Shown: positions 9,102-18,086, counted from the stretch's first letter. The stretch is 40,666 bases of DNA from Acidobacteriota bacterium (GCA_025463135.1 JAOAPY010000050.1:1-40666); one strand, 5' to 3'. Translations and numbers: made by a program. Notes: generated from the letters alone by a model not told the origin.

Positions 9102-10415
9102 ATGACCACCCCCAATTCAACATCTCCGCCCCGCCGGCCGCCAACACTGAGCCTGTATCAACTCCTGGATCCTGAGGTCCTGGCTAATCCCTATCCGCTT
9201 TACGCCCGTCTGCGTACCGAGTCCCCCGTTTATTGGGATCCGTATCTCCACGCCTGGGTCGTTACGCGCTATGCGGACGTCGTTACGGTGCTGCACCATT
9301 TTTCCGCCAATCGCACGCCCACGCCTGAGCAATTTGCCGCTCTTGGTCTGGCTGAACTTGGTCCCGTTTCGCAGATGATGGTCAGGCAGATGCTGTTCAT
9401 GGATGCGCCCGACCACACGCGTTTGCGAGGCTTGGCATCAATGGCGTTCACTCCTGCGCGAGTCGAAGCCTTGCGCTCTCATATCCAGGAGATCATGGAT
9501 CGGTTACTGGAGCCACTGTTGTCCGCCGGTCGCCTGGATGTGATCGCTGATCTGGCTGCGCCGTTGCCGGCCATCGTCACTGCCGAAATGCTCGGCGTGC
9601 CGACCAGGGACAGCGACCAATTAAAGTCATGGTCGGCAGATTTCGCGGAAGTGCTGGGTAACTTTCAACACAATCCTGATCGTGCCTCGCGCACCCTGAA
9701 GTGCGTTGAAGAAATGAGTTCGTATTTTCGCGCCGCGATTCAGCAGATGAAGACAGAACCGCGCGAGGGTCTTATCAACGCGTTAATGACCGCCGAGATC
9801 GATGGCGATCGCCTGACCGAGGAAGAGATCATCGCCAACTCGATCGTGACCATGGTGGGTGGACAAGAGACTACTACGAACCTGATTGGCAATGGAGTCC
9901 TGGCCCTGCTGCGCCATCCGGATCAGTTGGACAGGCTGAGATCGGATCTCAGTCTGATCCCGTCGGCCGTTGAAGAGTTGTTGCGTTTCGAAAGCCCGAG
10001 CCAGCACACGGCGCGCATCGCGCCACAAGATACGGAACTGGGAGGAAAGAAGATCCGCAAAGGCCAGGCGGTCATCGCCGTGATGGGAGCGGGCAACCGC
10101 GATCCGGAGCGCTTTCCCGATCCTGATCGACTCGACATTGCGCGCAAGGACAACCGCCATCTGGCGTTTGGCTGGGCCAGCCACTTCTGTTTTGGCGCGC
10201 CGCTGGCGCGCATTGAAGGACAAATCGCGCTCGAGGCGATTGTCCGGTTGGCCGATCTGGCATTGGAATCCGGCCCACTGGTCTGGAGAGACAACCTGGG
10301 CCTCAGGGGATTGATGACCCTGCCCGTAACGTTTGGCCAGGGGCTAGCACCGGTGTGTAATCAACCGCGAATCGAGCCTGTGACCAGTGGCTGTCCATTC
10401 CACGGCGCGGCATAG
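9102..10415 (+). CDS. Cytochrome P450, candidate aminoacyl-carrier hydroxylase
   Basis: A 437-residue soluble bacterial P450. The I-helix oxygen-binding segment is MVGGQETTTN near residue 252, the ExxR motif is EELLR near 292, and the heme loop FGWASHFCFGAPLAR puts the axial Cys at 363. The loop departs from the usual FGxGxHxC by having Ala in place of the second Gly. No membrane anchor is seen. It lies between an A-PCP gene and a C-A-PCP-TE gene on the same strand, with a 56-bp gap to the latter. By analogy with known tailoring P450s in such loci it probably oxidises the amino acid held on the A-PCP protein. That role is inference. No ferredoxin gene is adjacent, so the electron partner must come from elsewhere. 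Confidence 0.9.
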   Translation: MTTPNSTSPPRRPPTLSLYQLLDPEVLANPYPLYARLRTESPVYWDPYLHAWVVTRYADVVTVLHHFSANRTPTPEQFAALGLAELGPVSQMMVRQMLFMDAPDHTRLRGLASMAFTPARVEALRSHIQEIMDRLLEPLLSAGRLDVIADLAAPLPAIVTAEMLGVPTRDSDQLKSWSADFAEVLGNFQHNPDRASRTLKCVEEMSSYFRAAIQQMKTEPREGLINALMTAEIDGDRLTEEEIIANSIVTMVGGQETTTNLIGNGVLALLRHPDQLDRLRSDLSLIPSAVEELLRFESPSQHTARIAPQDTELGGKKIRKGQAVIAVMGAGNRDPERFPDPDRLDIARKDNRHLAFGWASHFCFGAPLARIEGQIALEAIVRLADLALESGPLVWRDNLGLRGLMTLPVTFGQGLAPVCNQPRIEPVTSGCPFHGAA

Positions 10416-10422
10416 CACAGTC

Positions 10423-10443
10423 CGACAAACCTTTAGTTTGTCG
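10423..10443. repeat. Short hairpin before the second NRPS gene
   Basis: CGACAAAC and GTTTGTCG are perfect 8-bp arms around a 5-base loop in the P450-NRPS gap. The same word forms the core of the MITE-like elements at 15897, 24948 and 35235, so this may be a relic of that family. It could also affect the relative expression of the two genes. Confidence 0.5.
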
Positions 10444-10471
10444 TTGCCTTTCGGAGACACAGAGCGATTTT

Positions 10472-13400
10472 ATGCACGAGCATCTTCCTATCACGACGAC
10501 AAACTCAAGTTTGCCGGACATCTCCGATGCCAAGCGGGCCCTGCTCCAAAAATATCTGCGAGGAGACCTCGCGCATTCAACTCCAGAGTCGCGTGTGATC
10601 GCACGCCGCGCGCCCGGAAGTTCCGTTCCACCTTCGTTCGGACAGGAACAGCTTTGGTTGCACGCCCAACTGTCGGGCGATTTCCCGCTCTATAACGAAC
10701 CGGTTACCGTGCGCCGGACTGGCCCACTCGACCTGGTCGCTCTGAAGCAAAGTCTCAACGAGATCATTCGCCGCCACGAAGCCTGGCGCACTACCTTTAG
10801 TACCAGGGATGGTCAGTTGGTCCAGATCATCAACCCTCCGGTTGACCTTGAACTTCCGGTGGTGGATCTCTGCGATTTGGAAGAAGGTGAACGTGAAGCC
10901 GAAGCGCTGCGTCTGGCTACGGAAGATGCGCGGCGACCCTTCGACCTGAATAACGGCCCATTGCTGCGAGCGATGCTGGTGCGCTTGAACGATGCGGACC
11001 ACCGCTTGTTCATCACCTTGCACCAGATAATCTTCGATGGTGTATCTCTCTACAGCGTGTTCCTGCCGGAACTGGCATCGCTGTACGAATCTTTTGTCAA
11101 CGGCCAACCCTCTGGGCTCGCGGAATTGCCCATTCAGTATGGAGACTTCGCTGCCTGGCAACGCGATCAACTGCGGGATGAAGCACTCTCAGACGAATTG
11201 GCCTATTGGAAAAAGCAGCTTACCGGCGCCCCGACTGCGCTGGAGTTGCCGACTGATCGACCGCGACCGGCAATCCAAACTTTTCATGGAGAGCAACTAT
11301 CTTTCACGTTTCCACAGCAGCTAAGCGAAGCACTCAAGCTGCTAAGCCGGCGCGAAGGAACGACCCTCTTCATGACTCTGTTAGCAGCATTTCAAACCCT
11401 GCTTTATCGCTACACCGAACAGGATGATTTGCTGGTGGGCACGGTCACGACGAACCGCAAGCGATCTGAGTTTGATGAGCTCCTTGGGTTTTTTCTTAAC
11501 ACCCTCGTGCTGCGCACCGATCTGGCGGGCGACCCCACGTTCCATGAGCTGCTGGGGCGCGTACGCAAAGTGACCGTGGACGCGCTGGCCCATGGCGATG
11601 TCCCCGTTCATCGTTTGCTGAAGGAACTGGAGCGAGAACGTGACCTGAGCCGCAATCCGCTGTTTCAAGTGATGTTCGTGCTCGAGCCACCCTTGCCGGC
11701 GCCTCGGCCGGGATGGGAGCTGAGTCAGGTCGATGTTGATGCCGGCATAGCGAGGGTCGATCTGTATCTCGAACTGGATGATCGACCTGAAGGCCTCGTG
11801 GGTCGTTTCAGATACAACAGTGATCTCTTTGATGCTGCTTCCATCAACGGCATGCTGGCCCACTTACGGACTTTGCTGGAAGGTGTTGTTGCCAATCCGG
11901 AGTGTCGCATCTCGGACTATCCATTGCGCGCCGAGTTTGGAGACACTGGCGACCTTGCCGGCGGCAACAGCGTTCGTCTCGTAAATCCTTTTACAAGCTT
12001 TGCACAACAAGAGATCGAGCAATCAATACCAGCCCGCTTCGAAAGTCAGGTCAGAAAATATTCCCGGAACATTGCCGTTAAGAGCCGGACACATCAGTGG
12101 TCTTACGAGGAATTGAACCGTCAAGCTAACCGGATAGCGCAGACAATTTTCAATCAACGCGGCGAGGGCGAGGAGAGAATCGCTATTCTGTTTGACCACG
12201 ATGCACCTATGATCGCTGCGTTACTGGGCACGTTGAAAGCGGGCAAAACTTACGTCCCGCTCGATCCCTCGTATCCCATCGAAAGGCTCGCCTACATCCT
12301 CGCCGACTCTCAGGCAGTCGCACTGTTAACCAATGACGCGAACCTCGCGCTGGCCCAGGAACTGACTGCCGATGGCGTTGAACTTATCAATATCGATCAG
12401 ATGATCGATTACCTGGATACGGCTGCGACATTCGCCGGTGCAGTCGATGTTCCAGCCGAACGTCTGGCTTACATTCTGTATACCTCTGGTTCGACGGGAA
12501 ACCCGAAGGGAGTGATGCAAACCCACCGTAATGTTTTGCATTTCATTCGGGCCTACACTAACAACCTTCACATCAGCGCGAATGATCGTCTTACGCTCTT
12601 GTCGTCCTATTGTTTCGACGCGGCGCTTATGGATATTTACGGCGCCTTGTTGAATGGCGCCACACTCTATCCGGTCGATATCAAGGAAGAAGGGCTAGCA
12701 GGGCTTACCGAACGGCTCAGCGATGAAGGGATCACGATTTATCATTCGACGCCGACGGTCTATCGCTATTTTATTAATTCGCTGACTGCCGGAAATAGCT
12801 TCACTGAACTGCGTCTGGTCGTGTTGGGAGGAGAAGAAGTCACCCGTACCGACGTTGACTTGTACAAGAAACACTTCGCGGATGATTGCCTGTTGGTGAA
12901 CGGTCTTGGACCAACGGAAGCCACCGTAAGCCTGCAGTACTTTATCGACAAGGGCAGCAATATTTCGGGTCAGGGCGTTCCGGTCGGCTATCCGGTTACG
13001 GGCACTGAGATTGTATTACTAAATAGGGCCGGGAAACCGGCAGAGATTCGCGGCGAGATTTCCATCCGCTGCGAGCATGTCGCGCTAGGTTACTGGAGAA
13101 ATGCGAAGGCAACCGAAGCTGCGTTTTCTCAGGAATCAGGTGTACGTGTTTATCGCACCGGCGACATGGGACGCAGGTTGCCGGACGGTTCAATTGTCTT
13201 TGAAGGAAGAAAAGACTTTCAGATAAAGATAAGAGGCTTTCGTGTCGAGTTGGGAGAGATCGAAGCAGCGCTAAGCCAACACCCTGCAGTACGCGAGAAC
13301 GTGGTTGTGCTCAGTCGGACCAACGCCGGCGACAAGCAGTTGGCGGCTTATGTTGTCATCAAGCCGGATCCGGCGGCAGGCGACATCGACCTGCGCTCGT

Positions 13401-14746
13401 TCTTGAAAAATAAACTGCCGGATTACATGCTGCCCACTGCGTTTGTAGTGCTCGATTCATTGCCAATGACTGCGAGCGGTAAACTGAACCGGCGCGCGCT
13501 GCCTGAACCGAAAGAGTTTGCCGACCAAACGAAAGTCACTTTCACGCCTCCGCAAACCATCGTTGAAAAACTTTTGGCCGGCATCTGGTCGGACTTGCTC
13601 GGCGTCAAAGAACCGGGAATCAACGATAATTTCTTCGAGTCAGGCGGACACTCTTTGCTGGCCGTACGCTTGTTCGCACTGGTAGAGAAAGAGTTGGGCA
13701 AACGCTTGCCGCTGGCTACGCTTTTCCGGGCGCCGACCATCGCCCAACTTGCTGAAATAATTGATCGGGACTGGACGTCGCGTTGGACCTCGCTGGTTCC
13801 GATTCAAACTGCCGGCTCAAAGCCACCCTTCTTCTGTGTCCATGCCCTGGGCGGGACCGTGATTGAGTACTACGATCTGGCGCGGCACCTGGGACCGGAT
13901 CAACCGTTTTATGGCTTACAGGCGCAGGGCGTTGATGGCCAACATTCGCCGCATACAACTATCGAAGACATGGCGGCGCACTACATAAAAGAGATCCGCG
14001 AGGTCCAACCTTCGGGGCCTTACTTCATCGGCGGCCGATCGATGGGCGGAACGATAGCGTTTGAGATGGCCTGTCAGCTTGAGCGAATGGGTGAGCAAGT
14101 TGGGTCGCTTGCGCTCTTGGATACGTACCCGTCCGGATACGTCAAGCTGTTGCTGGATGCCGAGAGACTATCCAATAAGTTTGCATTGTTCGCCAGGCGA
14201 ATCGGATGTCACTTTTCAAACTTGAAAGGTCTGGCTGGACGAGAGAAGTTTCGCTATGGCGCGGAGAAAATGCGATATGTGCCGGCCAGGATTAAGGCTT
14301 CCCTGTGGCGACGAGCTTATCGCTTGTACCAGAATTTCGGTCGCCAGTTGCCGCGCGCGCTTAGCGATGTACGAGAGTTCAACACCATGGCCCGGCTCAA
14401 CTATGCGCCGCAGGTGTTTGGCGGAGAAGTGACGCTCTTCTGGGCCAGTCAGGATTTGCGCGGGTCTTTTGATCTGGTAACAGGCTGGCGCGTATTGGCG
14501 GGCGGTGGCATGAATGTACACGAAGTTTCCGGCAATCATTTGAATCTCATCAAAGAGCCTTACGTCAGCGAACTGGCTGTGAAGTTACAAAACTGTCTGC
14601 AAAAGGCGCAAGCGCAAGTTTCGATCAGACTTAACCAGACAGGAATCGCCGCCGTCTCAGATGAAGTACAACCTCAGGAAGAGGCGCGGCCGCGCCGTTT
14701 TTGTCCTCCCGCTCATATCAAGCAGCATTCAATTCCCGCGACCTGA
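10472..14746 (+). CDS. NRPS with C-A-PCP-TE domains, variant condensation site
   Basis: A 1424-residue terminating NRPS module. The condensation domain (about 40-470) has HQIIFDG at 184-190 where active domains have HHxxxDG, so the catalytic second His is Gln185. The rest of the fold, for example YGDFAAWQRDQL and RNPLFQVMFVLEP, is well kept. The adenylation domain (about 515-1010) has YTSGSTGNPKG near 669, GLGPTE near 810 in place of the usual NxYGPTE, and the Lys of SGKLNRR near 1004. The pocket by eye is D-A-M-H-V-G-G-V-S, a code not recognised. The carrier motif ESGGHSLL has Ser1061. The thioesterase (about 1110-1395) has GGRSMGG with Ser1190, LLDTYP and SGNHLNLI as a likely Asp-His pair. 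It probably condenses its own amino acid with the one supplied by the upstream A-PCP protein and releases a dipeptide-scale product. Confidence 0.93.
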   Translation: MHEHLPITTTNSSLPDISDAKRALLQKYLRGDLAHSTPESRVIARRAPGSSVPPSFGQEQLWLHAQLSGDFPLYNEPVTVRRTGPLDLVALKQSLNEIIRRHEAWRTTFSTRDGQLVQIINPPVDLELPVVDLCDLEEGEREAEALRLATEDARRPFDLNNGPLLRAMLVRLNDADHRLFITLHQIIFDGVSLYSVFLPELASLYESFVNGQPSGLAELPIQYGDFAAWQRDQLRDEALSDELAYWKKQLTGAPTALELPTDRPRPAIQTFHGEQLSFTFPQQLSEALKLLSRREGTTLFMTLLAAFQTLLYRYTEQDDLLVGTVTTNRKRSEFDELLGFFLNTLVLRTDLAGDPTFHELLGRVRKVTVDALAHGDVPVHRLLKELERERDLSRNPLFQVMFVLEPPLPAPRPGWELSQVDVDAGIARVDLYLELDDRPEGLVGRFRYNSDLFDAASINGMLAHLRTLLEGVVANPECRISDYPLRAEFGDTGDLAGGNSVRLVNPFTSFAQQEIEQSIPARFESQVRKYSRNIAVKSRTHQWSYEELNRQANRIAQTIFNQRGEGEERIAILFDHDAPMIAALLGTLKAGKTYVPLDPSYPIERLAYILADSQAVALLTNDANLALAQELTADGVELINIDQMIDYLDTAATFAGAVDVPAERLAYILYTSGSTGNPKGVMQTHRNVLHFIRAYTNNLHISANDRLTLLSSYCFDAALMDIYGALLNGATLYPVDIKEEGLAGLTERLSDEGITIYHSTPTVYRYFINSLTAGNSFTELRLVVLGGEEVTRTDVDLYKKHFADDCLLVNGLGPTEATVSLQYFIDKGSNISGQGVPVGYPVTGTEIVLLNRAGKPAEIRGEISIRCEHVALGYWRNAKATEAAFSQESGVRVYRTGDMGRRLPDGSIVFEGRKDFQIKIRGFRVELGEIEAALSQHPAVRENVVVLSRTNAGDKQLAAYVVIKPDPAAGDIDLRSFLKNKLPDYMLPTAFVVLDSLPMTASGKLNRRALPEPKEFADQTKVTFTPPQTIVEKLLAGIWSDLLGVKEPGINDNFFESGGHSLLAVRLFALVEKELGKRLPLATLFRAPTIAQLAEIIDRDWTSRWTSLVPIQTAGSKPPFFCVHALGGTVIEYYDLARHLGPDQPFYGLQAQGVDGQHSPHTTIEDMAAHYIKEIREVQPSGPYFIGGRSMGGTIAFEMACQLERMGEQVGSLALLDTYPSGYVKLLLDAERLSNKFALFARRIGCHFSNLKGLAGREKFRYGAEKMRYVPARIKASLWRRAYRLYQNFGRQLPRALSDVREFNTMARLNYAPQVFGGEVTLFWASQDLRGSFDLVTGWRVLAGGGMNVHEVSGNHLNLIKEPYVSELAVKLQNCLQKAQAQVSIRLNQTGIAAVSDEVQPQEEARPRRFCPPAHIKQHSIPAT

Positions 14747-14848
14747 TCCTCCAAACCTGTAACAACGAATCTGTGAATCCAGTCGCTTGGCTTCAGTCTC
14801 GTACGGACGAAATGTTTATAGAAGTACCATCGCGAATATAGCTATTTG

Positions 14849-14896
14849 AGCTCCGAAGGAGCGCAATGTAACTCAGCATTTCGCTCCTTCCGAGCT
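14849..14896. terminator. Palindrome between convergent genes
   Basis: AGCTCCGAAGGAGCG at 14849-14863 pairs with CGCTCCTTCCGAGCT at 14882-14896 with one mismatch. It sits between the NRPS stop and the converging DUF1801 gene, so it may end transcription from both sides. It belongs to the repeat family also seen at 4090-4344; the word GGACGAAATGTTTATAGAA just upstream (14803-14821) is shared with that copy. Confidence 0.5.
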
Positions 14897-14943
14897 TTCA
14901 ACTTCTTTGGGGTGCTGGTTCTCTCACAAACAATGAGACGGGT

Positions 14944-15336
14944 TCAGCGGCGGCGCGCAGCGTCCTTAGCTGCAGGCGGTTTCTTGTTGGCGTACTCGGC
15001 GATACGAGTCTTTACCAACTTCCGCACCAGTGTTGCTGATAAAGGGCGCTCCACTTGAAAGCGGATGGTGCCCTTGCTCGTGTCGTAGTTCCTGAGATCG
15101 TTCTTGTGCGCTTCTATTGGGTGAGCACCGGGATGGAAAGCGCAGTGGTTCGCGGCCGCGCCAAAAGACACTAACAACCTGCCATCAAGACGGAAGCCCG
15201 GAATCTGATAGCTGATGCACTCTTCAGCCCTGGGCGCCGCGGACTTAATCATGCTGCGAAGCTTCTCAAGCGCAGCTCGTTTTTCTCTGCTCAACGGTGC
15301 CAGGTACTCATCGATGTTCTTTGGTTTAGCCTGCAT
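14944..15336 (-). CDS. DUF1801 family protein (YdhG-like)
   Basis: About 130 residues matching the DUF1801 pattern: NIDEYLAPLSREKRAALEKL, then APRAEECISYQIPGFRLDGR, NHCAFHPG, and TSKGTIRFQVERPLSATLV near the end. Members are small cytosolic proteins; a relative has been described as an iron chaperone, but the role here is unknown. The start at 15336 (MQAKPKN) was chosen because GGGAG precedes it at good spacing. A longer frame to 15393 would run almost up to the HIT stop. The C-terminal tail is rich in Lys, Ala and Arg. The gene lies 58 bp after the HIT gene on the same strand, so the two may be cotranscribed. Confidence 0.85.
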   Translation of the reverse strand: MQAKPKNIDEYLAPLSREKRAALEKLRSMIKSAAPRAEECISYQIPGFRLDGRLLVSFGAAANHCAFHPGAHPIEAHKNDLRNYDTSKGTIRFQVERPLSATLVRKLVKTRIAEYANKKPPAAKDAARRR

Positions 15337-15394
15337 TGTTTTGTACTCCCGGAGAGAACTATTGAAACTCGATCTGTACCCGCCCACGATCAAA

Positions 15395-15841
15395 TTATTC
15401 GGGGGCGGCTGCGAAAGCCTCTCTTATCTTTTCGGCAACTTCATTCAATTCCGTCCTCTCGGGTCTCTGAAAATAACCAGGAGGCAATTTAAGTCCGAAG
15501 CCATCGCCATCATGGCGAGGAAATACATGCAGATGAACGTGGAAAACTTCCTGCATGGCTGCTTCACCGTCCGCCAGAAACAAATTGACGCCTTCACACT
15601 TTAGGTCGCATTGACGCAATGCAGCGGCGAGACGCTGCGCGACACGAAACATCTGCGCGCCTTCTTCATCTTTCAAGTCCGCGAGAAAAGCGGCATGTCT
15701 ATTTGGTACAACGAGAAGATGACCGGGATTAACAGGCTGGATGTCCATGAAAGCTGCGCAAAGTTCATCTCGATAAACAAGGCTGGCTTCCAATTCGCCG
15801 CTTAGGATCTTACAGAAGATACAATCTCTTTCATCGGTCAT
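15395..15841 (-). CDS. HIT family nucleotide hydrolase
   Basis: A 148-residue histidine-triad protein. The triad is HVHLHVFPR with His101, His103 and His105. The N-terminus carries CIFC (Cys7 and Cys10), a pair common in HIT proteins with a structural zinc site. HIT proteins hydrolyse nucleotide phosphoramidates or dinucleoside polyphosphates such as AppppA. The length and the PVNPGHLLVVPNRH stretch fit the branch typical of bacteria. It starts at ATG and is followed by DUF1801. The MITE-like element at 15897 lies in its upstream region and may influence its promoter. Confidence 0.9.
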   Translation of the reverse strand: MTDERDCIFCKILSGELEASLVYRDELCAAFMDIQPVNPGHLLVVPNRHAAFLADLKDEEGAQMFRVAQRLAAALRQCDLKCEGVNLFLADGEAAMQEVFHVHLHVFPRHDGDGFGLKLPPGYFQRPERTELNEVAEKIREAFAAAPE

Positions 15842-15896
15842 GCTAAATTCAAGGTAAGCAGAGTAGTCCGAGTTGGCTCATTGTTCTCAAAGCGCG

Positions 15897-15996
15897 GTAG
15901 TAGTGCAGTTTGATGTCCGATAAGCTTTTTTCGCTTGTCGTAACGCCGCGACAAACTAAGTTTGTCGGACATTTGCTGCGAAACTGCACCAGCACC
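15897..15996. mobile_element. MITE-like element, copy 1
   Basis: A roughly 100-bp element with imperfect terminal inverted repeats (TAGTGCAGTTT at the left end, AAACTGCACCA at the right) and an internal CGACAAACTAAGTTTGTCG palindrome. It is flanked by CAAAGCGCG (15888-15896) and CAAAGCGTG (15997-16005), a 9-bp target duplication with one mismatch. It is inverted relative to the copies at 24948 and 35235. It encodes no protein. Confidence 0.8.
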
Positions 15997-16038
15997 CAAA
16001 GCGTGATCCGCTTTCCTACTATGCGGCGTCTGGTATTT

Positions 16039-16626
16039 TCAGTTTACCTCTGGTGAAGGAACAACTTTCCACGAAATCCTGCATTCATCACTCGGTTTCA
16101 TTTCTTCGACTCGAAACAGCACGTAGAGATCAACCTTGTCGTGCTTGCTGTGAAGCAGATACATGTGACCGGATGTTGCTTTGACGAGCACTGCTTCGGG
16201 AGATCGCTGGATTACTTTTCCCGCCCGATAGTCCTCTCGAAGACCGTGGTCGTGGGGCATATTACTCGCGAGGAGAATGGGAGTGAAATATATATCGGAC
16301 CAACCCAATACGCCCAGGTCTCGAATTTGGCTTCGAGAACTCTCTCCCATTGGCACATCAAACCAATCCATATCGCCGTTTTCTGATCTGCCGCCATAAC
16401 GTAGGTCGTAATAGTTAGCAGTGGGAGGATTCGTGGAATCCCCTCTTACTCCTATGGCAAAGTTGACAGTAGCGGCCAGGGCATCTGGATGTTTTATTTG
16501 CGTCAACAGTGTGACTGTAGATAAGTCAGCAGCAGAACTTTGCGGATGTTGAGCTCTGAGGCTGTGTCCGTTGACCAGGACCAGCGCAACAAGCATGCAG
16601 AAGATGGACGCTTGTTTGATATTCAC
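16039..16626 (-). CDS. Secreted protein of unknown function
   Basis: A 195-residue protein with a likely signal peptide: a short charged N-terminus, the hydrophobic stretch IFCMLVALVLVNG, and a possible cleavage after LRAQ near residue 26. The start is GTG, chosen for the AGGAGATAAG upstream. The mature part has no motif I recognise. It includes LLTQIKHPDALAATVNFAIG and a C-terminal YVLFRVEEMKPSDECRIS. No lipobox is present. Its neighbours are a carbonic anhydrase upstream and a MITE-like element downstream; neither suggests a role. Confidence 0.7.
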   Translation of the reverse strand: MNIKQASIFCMLVALVLVNGHSLRAQHPQSSAADLSTVTLLTQIKHPDALAATVNFAIGVRGDSTNPPTANYYDLRYGGRSENGDMDWFDVPMGESSRSQIRDLGVLGWSDIYFTPILLASNMPHDHGLREDYRAGKVIQRSPEAVLVKATSGHMYLLHSKHDKVDLYVLFRVEEMKPSDECRISWKVVPSPEVN

Positions 16627-16673
16627 CTTATCTCCTTTGGAACCCGGACGCGGAGCCCGTATGCAACCGCCAA

Positions 16674-17321
16674 TCAGCGCTGAAATCCGGCAAGCACTGC
16701 ATCGGAACAGGCTTGGAGTTCCGTCTCATCTGTTACGCAAACCTCGAGGTCTCGGAGCAGTCCGTCGCGTATGTCATAGACCCAGCCGTGCACAGCCAGC
16801 GCCTGGCCGCGCGCCCACGCCTCACGCACAATAGTCGTTTGGCTGACGTTGACTACCTGCTCAATGACATTCAATTCGCAAAGGCGATCGTGCCGCTGCT
16901 GCTCGCCAGGCAACGCGTTGAGCTGGTCCAGATGTTTTCCTCGCACGTCCTGGACGTGTCGCAGCCAATTGTCAATCAATCCTAACTTCTCATCGCGCAG
17001 TGCGGCCAGTACGCCACCGCATCCATAATGGCCGCAGACGACGATGTGGCCGACTCGGAGCACGTCGACTGCGAACTGGATAGCTGAGAGGCAGTTCAAA
17101 TCGGTATGGGCCACCACATTCGCAACGTTGCGGTGTACGAACATCTCGCCGGGCAGCATGCCCACTATTTGGTTTGCCGGCACGCGGCTATCTGAGCACC
17201 CGATCCAAAGATACTTTGGTGTCTGCTGTGCGGACAGACGCAGGAAGAACTCGGGATCCTGCCGCACCATCTGGGCAGCCCAGACGCGATTGTTCTCGAA
17301 TAGATGACTGAGAAAACGCAT
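16674..17321 (-). CDS. Beta-class carbonic anhydrase
   Basis: A 215-residue cytosolic zinc enzyme that interconverts carbon dioxide and bicarbonate. The zinc ligands are Cys42, in IGCSDSRVPAN with the Asp44-Arg46 dyad, His98 and Cys101, in CGHYGCGG. The segment MFVHRNVANVV is also typical of the family. The length matches Can-type enzymes. It starts at ATG. It sits alone on the minus strand; the gap to the secreted protein gene downstream is only 47 bp, so readthrough is possible. A structured repeat lies just upstream at 17409. Confidence 0.93.
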   Translation of the reverse strand: MRFLSHLFENNRVWAAQMVRQDPEFFLRLSAQQTPKYLWIGCSDSRVPANQIVGMLPGEMFVHRNVANVVAHTDLNCLSAIQFAVDVLRVGHIVVCGHYGCGGVLAALRDEKLGLIDNWLRHVQDVRGKHLDQLNALPGEQQRHDRLCELNVIEQVVNVSQTTIVREAWARGQALAVHGWVYDIRDGLLRDLEVCVTDETELQACSDAVLAGFQR

Positions 17322-17408
17322 GCCGGAGATGTTACACCAGAGGCGCTGAACGTCCGAGTTGAGAGGCGTTAGAATAAAATCAAAAGAGAAAGTAAACCAT
17401 TGAAAACT

Positions 17409-17511
17409 GTAGGGCGGACCTGCGTGTGTCCGCCCATTATCGCAATAAAAACTGTCTCAGGTAGGTGCGGTGTATCTCGCCGCGCGGGCAGACACATAGG
17501 TCCGTTCCTAC
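17409..17511. repeat. Inverted-repeat element, second family
   Basis: A roughly 103-bp element starting GTAGGGCGGACCTGCG and ending with the near-complement, CATAGGTCCGTTCCTAC. The left part also folds by itself (GGGCGGAC at 17412-17419 with GTCCGCCC at 17428-17435). It lies between the P-loop kinase and the carbonic anhydrase genes and encodes nothing. It looks like a miniature transposable element or intergenic palindrome. No second copy was seen in the window. Confidence 0.6.
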
Positions 17512-17525
17512 CTGAAAGCGCCCTG

Positions 17526-18074
17526 TCACGATCTGATTATCTCCGGCGATTCAAGCTCGTCCGAACTCGGAGGTTCAAACAGCCGACACCAGCGTCTGAG
17601 CCGAACTTCATCTATCTGAAATGTACCCGACGGCAAGTCGGCATTTCTTGTCGCCCAACGCTTCAGCAGTGCGTCTTCATGAACATCTAAAAAATGAAGC
17701 TCACTGCGAGCGCCAAGTTGTGCTGCTCTTGCACGGAAATCCTCTCGCTCGCTGCGAGACCAGAAACCAAAGTCCAGGATAACATCGATGCCCAGCACCA
17801 GGATCCGAGCAGCAAGGTCCCACAGCACTGCTTCGATTGGGTCCCGCGCGGCGTCGAGCGCTTCTAACGAAAGATCGTTACCGAACAAGCGGATGATCCA
17901 CTCATCAGGTGTCAGGCGAAGCGCTGACCGCTCCTGCTCAATCTGCTTTGCCAGCGTGGTCTTTCCGGCACAAGGCAGGCCACAAATGAGATGAAGGGTC
18001 GCGATGGTTTTTACTCCGCTTCGCGGTCTTGTGTTCCGGAATAGGAACGTCAATCCAGAGGTTGCAGATTGCAA
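17526..18074 (-). CDS. P-loop kinase / AAA-type ATP-binding protein
   Basis: A 182-residue protein with Walker A CGLPCAGKTTLAKQ near residue 31. It has RLTPDEWIIRLFG as the substrate-proximal Asp region and VILDFGFWSRSERED as a Walker-B-like strand with a following helix. This layout is typical of the small kinases grouped with zeta toxins and chloramphenicol phosphotransferase. They phosphorylate small molecules or nucleotides; the substrate here is unknown. The first 20 residues look unlike the family, so a GTG start at 18014 (VKTIATLHLICG) is likely the true one. No antitoxin-like gene is adjacent, which argues against a zeta toxin role. Confidence 0.75.
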   Translation of the reverse strand: MQSATSGLTFLFRNTRPRSGVKTIATLHLICGLPCAGKTTLAKQIEQERSALRLTPDEWIIRLFGNDLSLEALDAARDPIEAVLWDLAARILVLGIDVILDFGFWSRSEREDFRARAAQLGARSELHFLDVHEDALLKRWATRNADLPSGTFQIDEVRLRRWCRLFEPPSSDELESPEIIRS

Positions 18075-18086
18075 AATGTACGCACA

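Noticed and set aside
17526-18074. Zeta-toxin call for the P-loop kinase
   Set aside because: No epsilon-like antitoxin gene is adjacent and the substrate-binding residues cannot be confirmed by eye.
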